Assembly: GCA_030490835.1 (NCBI GenBank)
Contig: CM059971.1
Span: forward strand, 52,996,012-53,060,011
From: Annona cherimola
Lineage: Eukaryota > Streptophyta > Magnoliopsida > Magnoliales > Annonaceae
DNA: 64,000 nucleotides
Direction: 5' to 3'
Each line of letters begins with the position of its first letter. Position 1 is the stretch's first letter. Made by a program: the position numbers and the translations under genes. A model generated the notes under the pieces. The model was given only the letters and a program-made list of their open reading frames with translations. It did no database searches and was not told where the DNA came from. Positions 11,399 to 20,416 of the stretch are shown in pieces.

Positions 11399-11712
11399 AA
11401 GTCGATATCCAAGTCGACTTGGAATTTGACTTAGGGTGAAGTCGATCCCAAATTCGACTCCATATTCGACTCCAAAACAGACCACACAGCAAAATTCAAA
11501 ATGGAAAGAAAAGCAGGTGAAGTCGCAGGCCAAGTCGACTCCACTTGTGACTTACCCAAGTCGCAAACGAAGTCGACTCCAACATCGACTTGAGATGGGG
11601 AAAACACTCCAGAGCTGATTTTGGGGCGCAAAAATGCCGAAGTCGCAGACGAAGTCGACTCCAGGTGCGACTTGGGTGAAGTCGCAGATGAAGTCGACCC
11701 CGAGATCAACTT
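11399..11712 (+). repeat. 34-bp dyad modules, LTR cluster of six
   Basis: Modules start at 11399, 11439, 11520, 11558, 11640 and 11679, each exactly 34 bp. The layout is an AAGTCG half-site, a central AAGTCGACTC/TT palindrome 12 bp on, and a terminal CGACTT half-site. The module starting at 11640 fits the consensus best: all three boxes are present and the outer arms AAGTCGCA/TGCGACTT are fully complementary. Confidence 0.95.
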
Positions 11713-12024
11713 GAGTTCTTCAATGTCCAAAATACAAACTCAAGCTCATTTTCAAGATCAACCTGGGATTTTTCAAATCCAAATCAAGGGTATAAGCTCA
11801 CTATCAACTCAAGTCTCTCAAGTCCAAGGCACAGCTTCGAACGTAGTTGAAGATGAAGAAGTTCAAGTCATGAAGACTACTATCAAAAGCAACTAAATCA
11901 AGTTCTTCAAGGAGTTTTGCAAATATTAGAAGCCATTTCAGAAGTAAATGATTCAAGAAGGAAAGCTAAGCAAGCTAGAAGAAATCAAGCAAGGACCAAA
12001 CAAATTTCAGCACAAGAACAGGTC

Positions 12025-12181
12025 AAGTCGCAACCCAAGTCGACTCCAAGATGGACTTGAGGTCAAGTCTGAAACCAAGTCGACCCAATCTCAAACTTGG
12101 AACTGAAGTCACAAACGAAGTCGACTCCAGTTGCGACTTGGGAAGCCAAATCGCAGACGAAGTCGACTCCGCCTGCGACTT
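12025..12181 (+). repeat. 34-bp dyad modules, LTR cluster of four
   Basis: Modules start at 12025, 12065, 12106 and 12148. Start-to-start distance is 40-42 bp. The cluster lies about 85-240 bp upstream of the TATA box, the expected place for promoter-proximal elements. Confidence 0.95.
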
Positions 12182-12187
12182 GGGGAA

Positions 12188-12213
12188 CCAACGTTCGAAT
12201 TTTTGAACGTTGG
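12188..12213 (+). promoter_or_regulatory. 9-bp inverted repeat upstream of LTR TATA box
   Basis: CCAACGTTC (12188-12196) and GAACGTTGG (12205-12213) form a perfect inverted repeat with an 8-nt spacer, about 50 bp upstream of the TATA box. The same arms, some degraded, occur in most other copia LTRs here, for example at 21337-21362. Confidence 0.75.
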
Positions 12214-12263
12214 AACATTTATTGGGCGCCAACTACTTCTATAACGTTCAAATCTTCCCCATT

Positions 12264-12272
12264 CTATAAATA
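12264..12272 (+). promoter_or_regulatory. TATA box of C2 5' LTR
   Basis: CTATAAATA, with the equivalent at 21413-21421 in the 3' LTR. Transcription would begin some 30 bp downstream and defines the U3/R border. Confidence 0.75.
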
Positions 12273-12970
12273 GACACTCAAGCAAACGAGAAAATATACA
12301 CTATATTGTCTCAAGAGAGAAAAGAAGTGCAAACAAGTGTTCCCATTTGCTTTTCTCTAAATTTGAGTGATCTATACATTTTCAAAGGAAGAAAGAGCTT
12401 CAAGTTGCAAGTAGCTTCAACGACATACAACCGGTTGCTTTTACAAGTTCTTCCTCAAGCTCAATCTTGCCTACACAACTCTGTAAAGTGTAGATCTTCC
12501 TTATTTTCATTACTCTTTGTTATTGGTCTTGGTTTGAGTGTATTCTAACAAACCAAGACGTTGCAAGTAGAGTTGTGATTGGAGTTGAACTCATCACCTA
12601 CTTATATCAAGTGTACAAGCCGCCTAGAGCTAGAATCTAGAAGAGAGCATAGGCTCTGTTTGTGTATGCCCCCTAGAGCTGGAATCTAGAAGAGAGCGGA
12701 GTCTCTAAGTGTATTCGCGGAATACATAGTGGAACCCAAGTCACAACGGTGTGTGAGCTTGGAAGAGTGGAGTAGGGAGAGGTTGCCCGAACCACTATAA
12801 ATCTTGCCTACTGTTTACCTTATTGCCTTCACTATTTCATTGCTCTCTATTTGTTTTAATCAAGGGGATTAAGCTTTCAAGGGGTTAAGTTTTAATTTAC
12901 CGAAGAATTTTATAAGAACCAAATTCACCCCTCCCCTCTTGGGTTTTGCCATTAACTCGGGACTAACAAG

Positions 12971-12982
12971 TTGTATCAGAAC
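12971..12982 (+). promoter_or_regulatory. C2 PBS, degraded
   Basis: TTGTATCAGAAC differs at two positions from the TGGTATCAGAGC of C1 and C3. Both changes are G to T/A and should weaken priming by initiator tRNA-Met. Confidence 0.85.
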
Positions 12983-13016
12983 AGGTCTTTGAGTTTACCA
13001 AAGAGATCTTATTGAC

Positions 13017-14827
13017 ATGGCATCCCAATCTACTTCCGTTCCCGCGTTTGCCGAAGGCCAATCATTTACTAGGCCACCATTGTTTGATGGGAACAATTTC
13101 GGCTATTAGAAGCTTCGTATGAAGCAACTCATTATGGCTACCGACATGGATTCTTATATTGCAATCCAAGATGGTGTAACTTTGCCTACCGATGAAAGAG
13201 CTTCCAAGTGGACCGAAGAGGAAGTAAGAACCGTCAAGAGCAATGCTAAGGCCATGAATTCTCTATTTTGTGCTCTTACGGCTTCTGAGTATGATAGAGT
13301 ATCCTCTTGTTTAACCGCCAAAGAGATATGGGATACATTAACCTCCATCTATGAAGGAACTTCTCAAGTCCAAGGGACGAGAAGAAACATTTTGATTGGA
13401 GAATTAGAAAATTTTAGAATGCTAGAAACAGAAAATATTTCTGAGATGATTGCTAGATTTTCTAAAATTACTAATGCATTGAAAGGTCTTGGAAAGGCTA
13501 TATCTGAATCTGAACAGGTTATGAAGATTTTAAGGGCTCTACCGAAATCTTGGACTCCAAAGATTACTGCGATAGAAGAAGCTAAGGATCTCAACACATT
13601 GAAGCTAGAAAACCTAATTAGCTCATTAATGTCACATGAGCTAATTAAGAAAAGAAATGAAGATCATCACAAAGGCAAAAGAGCAATTGCCTTAAAAGCC
13701 GCACAAGATTCAGACGACACTTCATCTTCACAAAATGACGATGAGATTGCCCTACTCACAAAAAGATTCAGAAAATTTGTGAGGAAAGGCAGAAATTTTA
13801 GAAATTTTAAAGAAAGAAGTTCCAAAGAGAAAAAGAAAGAAACAATAAAATGTTACCGATGCGGCGGTTCGGGACACATGCAAGCCCAATGTCCAATGCC
13901 CGAAGAAAACAAGGCAAAAGAACAAAGAAAAGATCGATGCGACAACAAAAGATTTCAAAGAAACAAAGGAAGAGGCATGTACGTGAATGAAGAAGAATCT
14001 ACAACGAATAGCTCCTCGAGTGAAGAATGCGAAGTAGATTGTGCAAGAATCTGTTGCATAGCAAACACCGACATATGTTTGCTGCAATGGAAACCTTGGA
14101 GGATCAAGCCACTTCAACGGACTGCACGAGTAATCAAGAGGTAACCTCCAAACAGAAATCCTTTTCAAATTTCTCTACAAATGAATGTCTTAAATGTGCT
14201 GAATTAGAGGAACTTCAACAAGCTTATGATTCACTATATGAAAAAATAAAGAAATTAGGAAACAAGTTTACAATTAAGAAAAGACAATGTGATGCAATAA
14301 TAATTGTAAATGGTAAACTTGTTGAAAAATTAGACAAGTTAAAAGATGAAAAGAATACCTTAGAAAATGAATTAGAAAAACTTAAAAACGAGAGTAAATC
14401 ATTAAATGAATCTCTTGCCAAGTTCTCTAATCCAGGAGAAAATGTAAAAATGTTCTTGAAAATGACAACTCAAACTTGTAAGAAAGGACTTGGGTACAAT
14501 GCACTTGAACAAACTGAAACTAACGCTCCAAGAAATAATATCAAAACCAATTCTACTAAAATAAATCAAACAGTTTGGACAAAAAGACCAACTAATGAAC
14601 AAATTACCAAATGGCTCCCTATTTCTAGACTTCCGGGAGCTTGTAATTTCTGCAACAAGTTTGGACACAAGATATATCAATGTAAACTAAGAAAACTGCA
14701 AAACCGAGGTGCTAAATTGGTTTGGATGCCAAAATGCATTGGTTTTATGGGATCAAAGATGGATCAACTCAAACTTCAAAGGTTAACTAACCCAAACGGA
14801 CCCATAAAATGGGTACCAAAAGGATGA
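13017..14827 (+). pseudogene. C2 gag, broken
   Basis: Gag homologous to C1 gag. The ATG at 13017 is followed by MASQSTSVPAF, but codon 31 (13107-13109) is TAG where C1 has a Trp codon. The frame stays open from about 13119 to 14060, with the gag core and the knuckle CYRCGGSGHMQAQC (about 13852-13893). A frameshift near 14060-14095 moves the reading to another frame, which runs to TGA at 14825. This second part holds the coiled-coil segment and the second knuckle CNFCNKFGHKIYQC. The C-terminus GPIKWVPKG matches C1. Confidence 0.93.
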
Positions 14828-14846
14828 GCCCTACTCAACTCAATTT

Positions 14847-17800
14847 TTGCAGGTTTGCCTTAAAGCTAAAGCCAATAATGTATGGTTTATGGATAGCGGT
14901 TGCTCAAGACACATGACAAGAAAAAAAGAACTATTTCATAAGATCAACCCATGTAATGAAGGAACAGTTGCCTTTGGTAATAATGAGAAAGGTAAAATTA
15001 AAGGTAAAGGAAACATCTATAGTATTTCTAATGCATGCATGGAAGATGTTTTGTTTGTTGAAGGACTCAAGCACAATCTAATGAGCATTAGTCAATTATG
15101 TGACAAAGGATACAAGGTTGTGTTTGAATCATCCATATGCAATGTATTTGATGGAGAACATATCATGTTTAATGGAAAAAGACATGGAAATGTATATTTG
15201 GTTTCACTTAATGAATTAGATGGTCAATGTCTAATGGCCATTGATAATGATCCATGGGTTTGGCATAAAAGGCTTGAACATATAAACATGGGAAATATAA
15301 AGACCCTATGGAAAAAGAGTTTGGTAGAAGGATTACCGAAGTTGAAATATGACAAGGATAAAATTTGCAAGGCATATCAATTATCAAAACAACCTAAAAT
15401 GCCTTTCTCTACCAAAAAGGAAATTTCCACCACTAGGCCACTTGAATTGCTACACATGGATCTATATGGGCCATCCGATATTTTAACCATTGGTGGAAAG
15501 AAATATGTGTTTGTAATTGTTGATGATTTTTCAAGATTCACATGGATAATTCTCTTAGCTAGCAAAAATGAAGCCTTCTCTATGTTTGCAACTTTTGTAA
15601 ATTTGGTGCAAAATGAAAAATAAAGTACTATTATAACTATAAGAAGTGATCATGGTGGTGAATTTGAAAACAAACGATTTATAGAACTATGTAATGAAAA
15701 ATGAATTCATCACACATTTTCTGCACCAAGAACTCCACAACAAAATGGAGTAGTTGAAAAGAAAAATAGAACTATACAAGAGATGGCTAGAACAATGCTA
15801 AATGAGAGCAAATTATCCAAGAAATTTTGGGGTGAAGCTGTAAATACAGCTTGTCATGTTTTGAATCGAGTTACCATTAGAGCAATCTTGAAAAAGACCC
15901 CATATGAGCTATGGAAAGGAAGAAAACCAAATATCTCTTATTTTCATGCTTTTGGATGCACATGCTATGTTTTGAACAATGGAAAAACCAACTTGGGAAA
16001 ACTAGATGCTAAAAGTGATGAGGCAATATTCCTTGGTTACTCATCAAATAGCAAAGCATATAGAGTATTCAATAAACGAAACCAAGTTGTAGAAGAGTCG
16101 ATACATGTTGTCTTTGATGAGTTTAACCAAACTCCTAGAAAGGAGGATGAATTAAGTGATACAGATGAAACAAAAGGAAAAGAACAACCAAAGGAAATCG
16201 AGCTCAAGCCAGAAAATCTCATAGAGAAAGAGGTAAGTGAAGGTAATGACTCTTACAAACCTCCAACTGATTTAAAGTTCAAAAATGCCCATCCAATTGA
16301 GCAAGTCATTGGAAATGTGTATGAAGGAGTAAAAACTAGAAGATCAAGACAAAACATTTGTGGAAAATATGCTTTTGTGTCCAAGATCGAACCAACTACC
16401 ATTGAACAAGCTCTTAATGATGAAAGTTGGGTTATTGCAATGCAAGAAGAGCTAAATCAATTTGAAAGAAATGATGTATGACATTTAGTTTCTAGACCAA
16501 ATGGTCATACCATTATTGGTACCAAATGGATATTTAGAAACAAATTGGACGAAAGCGGACTTGTAATTAGAAACAAGGCTAGATTAGTAGCCAAAGGGTA
16601 TTCCCAGGAAGAAGGAATTGATTTTGAAGAATCATATGCACCTGTGGCTAGATTAGAAGTCATACGTATCTTACTAGCATTTGCTTCTCATATGAATTTC
16701 AAATTGTTTCAAATGGATGTAAAAAGTGCATTTCTGAACGGATATTTGAATGAAGAAGTATATGTTGAACAATCCCCAGGATTTGAAGAAAAGGATCAAT
16801 CGAAATATGTTTATAAATTGACCAAAGTGTTATATGGATTAAAACAAGCTCCAAGAGCTTGGTATGAAAGGTTGAATAAATTTTTGATTGATCATGAGTT
16901 TCAAAGAGGGAAAGTTGATACTACTTTGTTCACTAAATATAAAAGTAAAAATATTTTAATTGTACAAATTTATGTAGATGATATAATATTTGGAGCTACT
17001 GATGAAACTTTATGCCAAGAATTTTCTAAGATCATGCAGAGCAAATTTGAAATGAGCATGATGGGAGAATTAAATTTCTTTCTTGGACTACAAATCAAGC
17101 AGCAAACAGAAAGGATATTCTTAAATCAGTCCAAATATGTCAAAGAAATGCTCAAGAAATTTGGAATGCAAAATGGTAAAGGAGAAAATACACCAATGAG
17201 TTCTACGATCAAGATCGACAAAGACGAAAACGGTAAATGTATCGATCAAAAGCTCTATAGAAGCATGATAGGATCATTGTTATATTTAACTGCTTCTAGA
17301 CCAGATATTTTATTCAGTGTTTGTATGTGTTCTCGATTTCAAGCATGTCCTAAAGATTCACATCTATTGGATGTAAAAAGAATTTTTAAATATTTGATAA
17401 ATACTATCAATCTTGGACTATGGTATCCAAAGGAGTCAACATTTGATTTAATCGGCTATTCAGATGCGGATTTTGCCGGTTACAAAGTAGATAGAAAAAG
17501 TACCAGTGGAACTTGTCAATTTCTTGGAAATATGTTGGTTTCATGGTACTCAAGGAAACAAACCAGTGTTGCCCTATCTACTGCGGAAGCCGAATATATA
17601 GCCGCCGGAAGCTGTTGTGCCCAACTACTTTCGATGAAACAACAATTAAAAGATTATGGCATTGATTATTTCAAATTCCTATTAAATGTGATAATACAAG
17701 TGCTATATGTTTGACCAAGAATCCTGTACTGCATTCACGAACAAAGCATATAGATGTAAGACATCATTTTATAAGAGAACATGTTGAGAATCATGATATT

Positions 17801-17914
17801 TGCTTAGAATATGTGAAAACTGAAGACCAAATTGCTGATATCTTTACCAAACCTCTAGCTAAGGAATCATTTTATAAAATTAGAAATGATATGGGGATGA
17901 TAGAATTAAATTAA
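14847..17914 (+). pseudogene. C2 pol, broken
   Basis: Copia pol in the +1 frame relative to gag. Protease WFMDSGCSRHMT is at about 14880-14920, followed by the HHCC region and the integrase core ([24 protein letters not shown]). RT has YVDDIIFG at about 16970-16993, and RNase H has ALSTAEAEY at about 17575. The last codons read IELN then TAA at 17912-17914. Lesions: TAA at 15621-15623 (also present in C1), TGA near 15702, TGA at 16479-16481 (Trp in C1 and C3), and a one-base loss near 17665 that shifts the last 80 codons. No complete product is possible without bypassing all of these. Confidence 0.94.
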
Positions 17915-17956
17915 GAAAAATTAAACAGAAAAATCAAAGTTGAAAAATCGTGAATC

Positions 17957-18125
17957 AAGTCGACTCCATGGGAGCCAAGTCGACTTGGTGAAGTCGACTT
18001 GGGAAAAATGAAGTCGACTCCGATTCTGTAGCGAAGTCGACTCCACAGGGTCGAAGTCGACTCCGCCCTAAGGCGAAGTCGACTCCAAGGGACCGAAGTC
18101 GACTTCGCCTAGGGCAAGTCGACTC
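17957..18125 (+). repeat. Nine AAGTCGACTY boxes upstream of ORF3
   Basis: The central palindrome of the LTR modules occurs nine times, starting at 17957, 17977, 17991, 18011, 18034, 18054, 18076, 18096 and 18116. The steps are 20, 14, 20, 23, 20, 22, 20 and 20 bp. The outer half-sites of the LTR modules are absent. The array lies 43 bp after the pol stop and before the pyrimidine-rich leader of ORF3, so it is well placed as an internal control region. Confidence 0.95.
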
Positions 18126-18134
18126 CGCGCGCGC

Positions 18135-18508
18135 GACCATCCGACTTCTCTTTCCCTCTTTCTTTTTCTTCTCTTCTTTCTTCTTTCTTCTTTCTTTCTC
18201 ATTTTTCGCCGACCCTCTGCTTTTCTTCTCTTTCTCCGGCGAATCTCTCCCTTCCTCCCAATTTCTCTTTCTCTCTTTAAATCTCAAATCTCAAAGTCTT
18301 CCTGCCTCTCTCTCTCTTACACTGCCCAGCTCTCTCCTTTTCTCCCTTTCACTCTCTCACTTTCTCCCTCTGTTTCCAACATTTTCTCTCTCAAAACTCA
18401 GCTCCTCTTCAAGTTCTCTCTTTCTCTTTTCATTTCTATTCTCCAGCACAGATTTCCTCTTTCTCCCATTTGACTCAGTCACCTTCCTTCTCTTGAATCC
18501 AATTCAAA
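18135..18508 (+). promoter_or_regulatory. Pyrimidine-rich leader of ORF3
   Basis: About 370 bp of CT-rich sequence, including long runs of TTTCTTT and CTCTCT on the plus strand, ending at the ORF3 ATG. CT-rich tracts are common in plant 5' leaders. No clear TATA box is visible. I infer a leader or an internal promoter for ORF3; it could instead be only low-complexity sequence. Confidence 0.5.
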
Positions 18509-20116
18509 ATGGCTCCAAAATCTAGACTCCCAAAGCTAGCAGTCTCAAAGCCTTCACTCAAACCTATTCCTAGACCTTCAAGGTCAACTACAGAGGAAGA
18601 AGTTCCCAGAAGGCAAAGAACTTCTGGAAAACGAGCCAGAGAGGAACCATCAACATCTACGGGTAGAAGGGTCAAGTTTCAAACCGCTACCCAATCTTCA
18701 GATCGAGCTCCGAGGTCGGAAAGTCAACCTCAAAGCTCCAATTCAGCAAGAATCCCGATCACGAAAGGGCAAGTCCTGAAAATGCCCACAACATATTTTA
18801 GTACAGAGCTTCAACACAGTCGCTTCTATAAGAACTTCTACGAAAGAAGGGTATTCATTCCAAAGATTATCGATTTCAAATTTCTAAACGATTATGAATT
18901 CGATATAGAAGAGTTATTGGATTTTCAAGGATGGACACAGTTGCTGAAGACAGATGAAAGGATATATCCCGATCTGACAAGGATGTTCTATTATCTGTGG
19001 GATGACAATAAGTTTTCAGCTTATGTCAAAGGAACAGAGACGTATTTTGGGACTGTGAATTACCCAGATCAGAATGAAGCCATAAAGAGAATAGGAAGAA
19101 TTCTTGAAGTGCCATTTGAAGAAGAACGACTACCCAAAGATCTTACAATGGAAAAGATCTACAATGAGCTGACAAAGAGCAACAAGTACCATGCAGGGAC
19201 CAAATTCCTACACTACATGGATCTTTCTCCACGGCTGAGAGTCCTTCGCCTACTCATTGCACACTGCATCTATCCGAAAGGCGGCGGAAGAAATCAGCTC
19301 AACCCACAAGAGGCCATGATTCTTTGGAAATTGGTCAACAAGGTCAAGATCAGTCTCCCAAGACTATTTCTCGAAGCCTTGGCGTGCAGAAAGGACAACC
19401 CGAGAGGTGTTCTACCCTACGGGACTTGGATCACAAGGATCCTAGAACACTTCGAAGTGGATATTGAAGGGGAACCATTTGAAGTTCCTAAAACCACAAA
19501 TGTCATTAACAAGGCATTGCTCCAACGAATGAAGATAAACTTGGAGCAGTTTAGGGATGACAGGATACGAGAAAAGCTGGGCGAACCAGCTCGTGAGCAA
19601 GAAGGCCATGCACAGACTGAGGGGGAGCAGCCTCCCGAGGCACCATCTGCTCCACCCCGAGACGTTCCCGAGGAGCCAGTATCTCCTATGACGCACGGAT
19701 CCTACTCTCCACAGGGATCTTCTGCACCTGATCGGGCGCCTCCACCGTCATCTCAAGAGGTCACATTACAGAGCATCAAAGAAGAGATATCTGCTCTACG
19801 AGAGGAAATGGGTCATCAAGAGGATCGAATGACCAGTCTCGTGACCGAGGTTCTCACTGCTATCAATGATATGCATTCCCGACAAGATCGAATCGATCGG
19901 GAAATGCGTACCATTCGATACCATCTTGCATCAGGGCGTCACAAAAATCGACCCATACCTGAACTTGATCCATTCGATTCAGGATCAGTTCATAGAGATC
20001 CGACTCCCGCTCCAGTTTTCTCCTTCTATTCCTCTGCTCATGTTCGTCCTATCAAACCCATTCAATCGTCATATTCCATTTTCCAATTTCATTTCACCAA
20101 ATCCTTGGTGATTTAA
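18509..20116 (+). CDS. C2 third ORF (env-like / plant transposon protein-like), intact
   Basis: A 535-codon ORF between pol and the 3' LTR, the position of the accessory or env-like gene in SIRE-type copia elements. ATG lies in a good plant context (AAAATGGC). Residues 1-90 are rich in Lys, Arg, Ser and Pro with basic patches (PRRQRTSGKRAREE, GRRVKF) that could direct nuclear entry. Residues about 95-335 form a compact domain. Its second half (RVLRLLIAHCIYP ... MILWKLVNKVKISLP ... LPYGTWITRILEHFEVD) resembles, from memory, the domain called putative plant transposon protein. Residues 360-415 are Pro/Glu/Ser-rich and 415-475 have coiled-coil character. I see no signal peptide or convincing membrane span, so an envelope role is not supported. 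Function unknown. This is the only C2 ORF without a lesion. Confidence 0.85.
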   Translation: MAPKSRLPKLAVSKPSLKPIPRPSRSTTEEEVPRRQRTSGKRAREEPSTSTGRRVKFQTATQSSDRAPRSESQPQSSNSARIPITKGQVLKMPTTYFSTELQHSRFYKNFYERRVFIPKIIDFKFLNDYEFDIEELLDFQGWTQLLKTDERIYPDLTRMFYYLWDDNKFSAYVKGTETYFGTVNYPDQNEAIKRIGRILEVPFEEERLPKDLTMEKIYNELTKSNKYHAGTKFLHYMDLSPRLRVLRLLIAHCIYPKGGGRNQLNPQEAMILWKLVNKVKISLPRLFLEALACRKDNPRGVLPYGTWITRILEHFEVDIEGEPFEVPKTTNVINKALLQRMKINLEQFRDDRIREKLGEPAREQEGHAQTEGEQPPEAPSAPPRDVPEEPVSPMTHGSYSPQGSSAPDRAPPPSSQEVTLQSIKEEISALREEMGHQEDRMTSLVTEVLTAINDMHSRQDRIDREMRTIRYHLASGRHKNRPIPELDPFDSGSVHRDPTPAPVFSFYSSAHVRPIKPIQSSYSIFQFHFTKSLVI

Positions 20117-20135
20117 CCATTTTTGAAAGATTGAC

Positions 20136-20150
20136 AAAAAGGGGGAGATA
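20136..20150 (+). promoter_or_regulatory. Upstream polypurine tract of C2
   Basis: AAAAAGGGGGAGAT, identical to the 14 bases that abut the 3' LTR, lies about 20 bp after the ORF3 stop and 267 bp upstream of the second copy. Duplicate polypurine tracts have been reported in Sireviruses. Confidence 0.8.
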
Positions 20151-20402
20151 AAATAGGAATAGAGTTTTTTTTGAGAGTTTTTATAGAATTTTGGGTCGGG
20201 TAGTTTGTATCTAGGTTTCATTTTTGCTTTACAGTGTAATCTGTATTGATTTATGAAATTGTTTATGCTCATATATGTGTTTCATGCTTGCTATATGTTT
20301 CATATTTACTATACTCTGTTTGAAAGATATAATCTGTTTCGAAAACTATATGAATATGATTATCTTGAAAGGTACAAGCTCAATTTAGTTTTGTCAATCA
20401 TC

Positions 20403-20416
20403 AAAAAGGGGGAGAT
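20403..20416 (+). promoter_or_regulatory. 3' polypurine tract of C2
   Basis: AAAAAGGGGGAGAT ends directly at the first base of the 3' LTR (20417), the expected plus-strand primer site. Confidence 0.92.

Larger units (their letters stand above)
11272..12968 (+). mobile_element. C2 5' LTR (1697 bp)
   Basis: Starts TGTTGGAAACAATG and ends CTCGGGACTAACA. Contents in order: six 34-bp modules (11399-11712), four modules (12025-12181), a 9-bp inverted repeat (12188-12213), a TATA box (12264-12272) and two copies of the CTAGAGCT...GAATCTAG repeat (about 12620-12710). Confidence 0.95.

Noticed and set aside
11640..11673. 34-bp module as a loxP-like recombination site
   Set aside because: Only the length agrees. 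Box layout differs from 13-8-13 and no tyrosine recombinase gene is present.
11431..11896. Open frames rich in VDS, CDL and SRLRLR repeats within copia LTRs (also 5574-6297, 20394-21045, 27047-27416, 35450-35953, 41045-41329, 50597-51043, 55787-56585)
   Set aside because: They are the 34-bp modules read in several frames on both strands; the repeated boxes contain few stops. No shared start, and they overlap each other.
12306..12548. An 80-codon ORF in the C2 LTR, repeated at 21455-21697
   Set aside because: It lies in the transcribed leader of the LTR, has no recognisable domain and is not kept open in the other LTRs.
17957..18125. CRISPR-like array
   Set aside because: Repeats are short palindromes with conserved flanks, no unique spacers of constant length and no cas genes; the setting is a plant retrotransposon.
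18509..20116. True envelope glycoprotein
   Set aside because: Position fits the env-like slot, but no signal peptide, no convincing membrane span and no glycoprotein features are visible.
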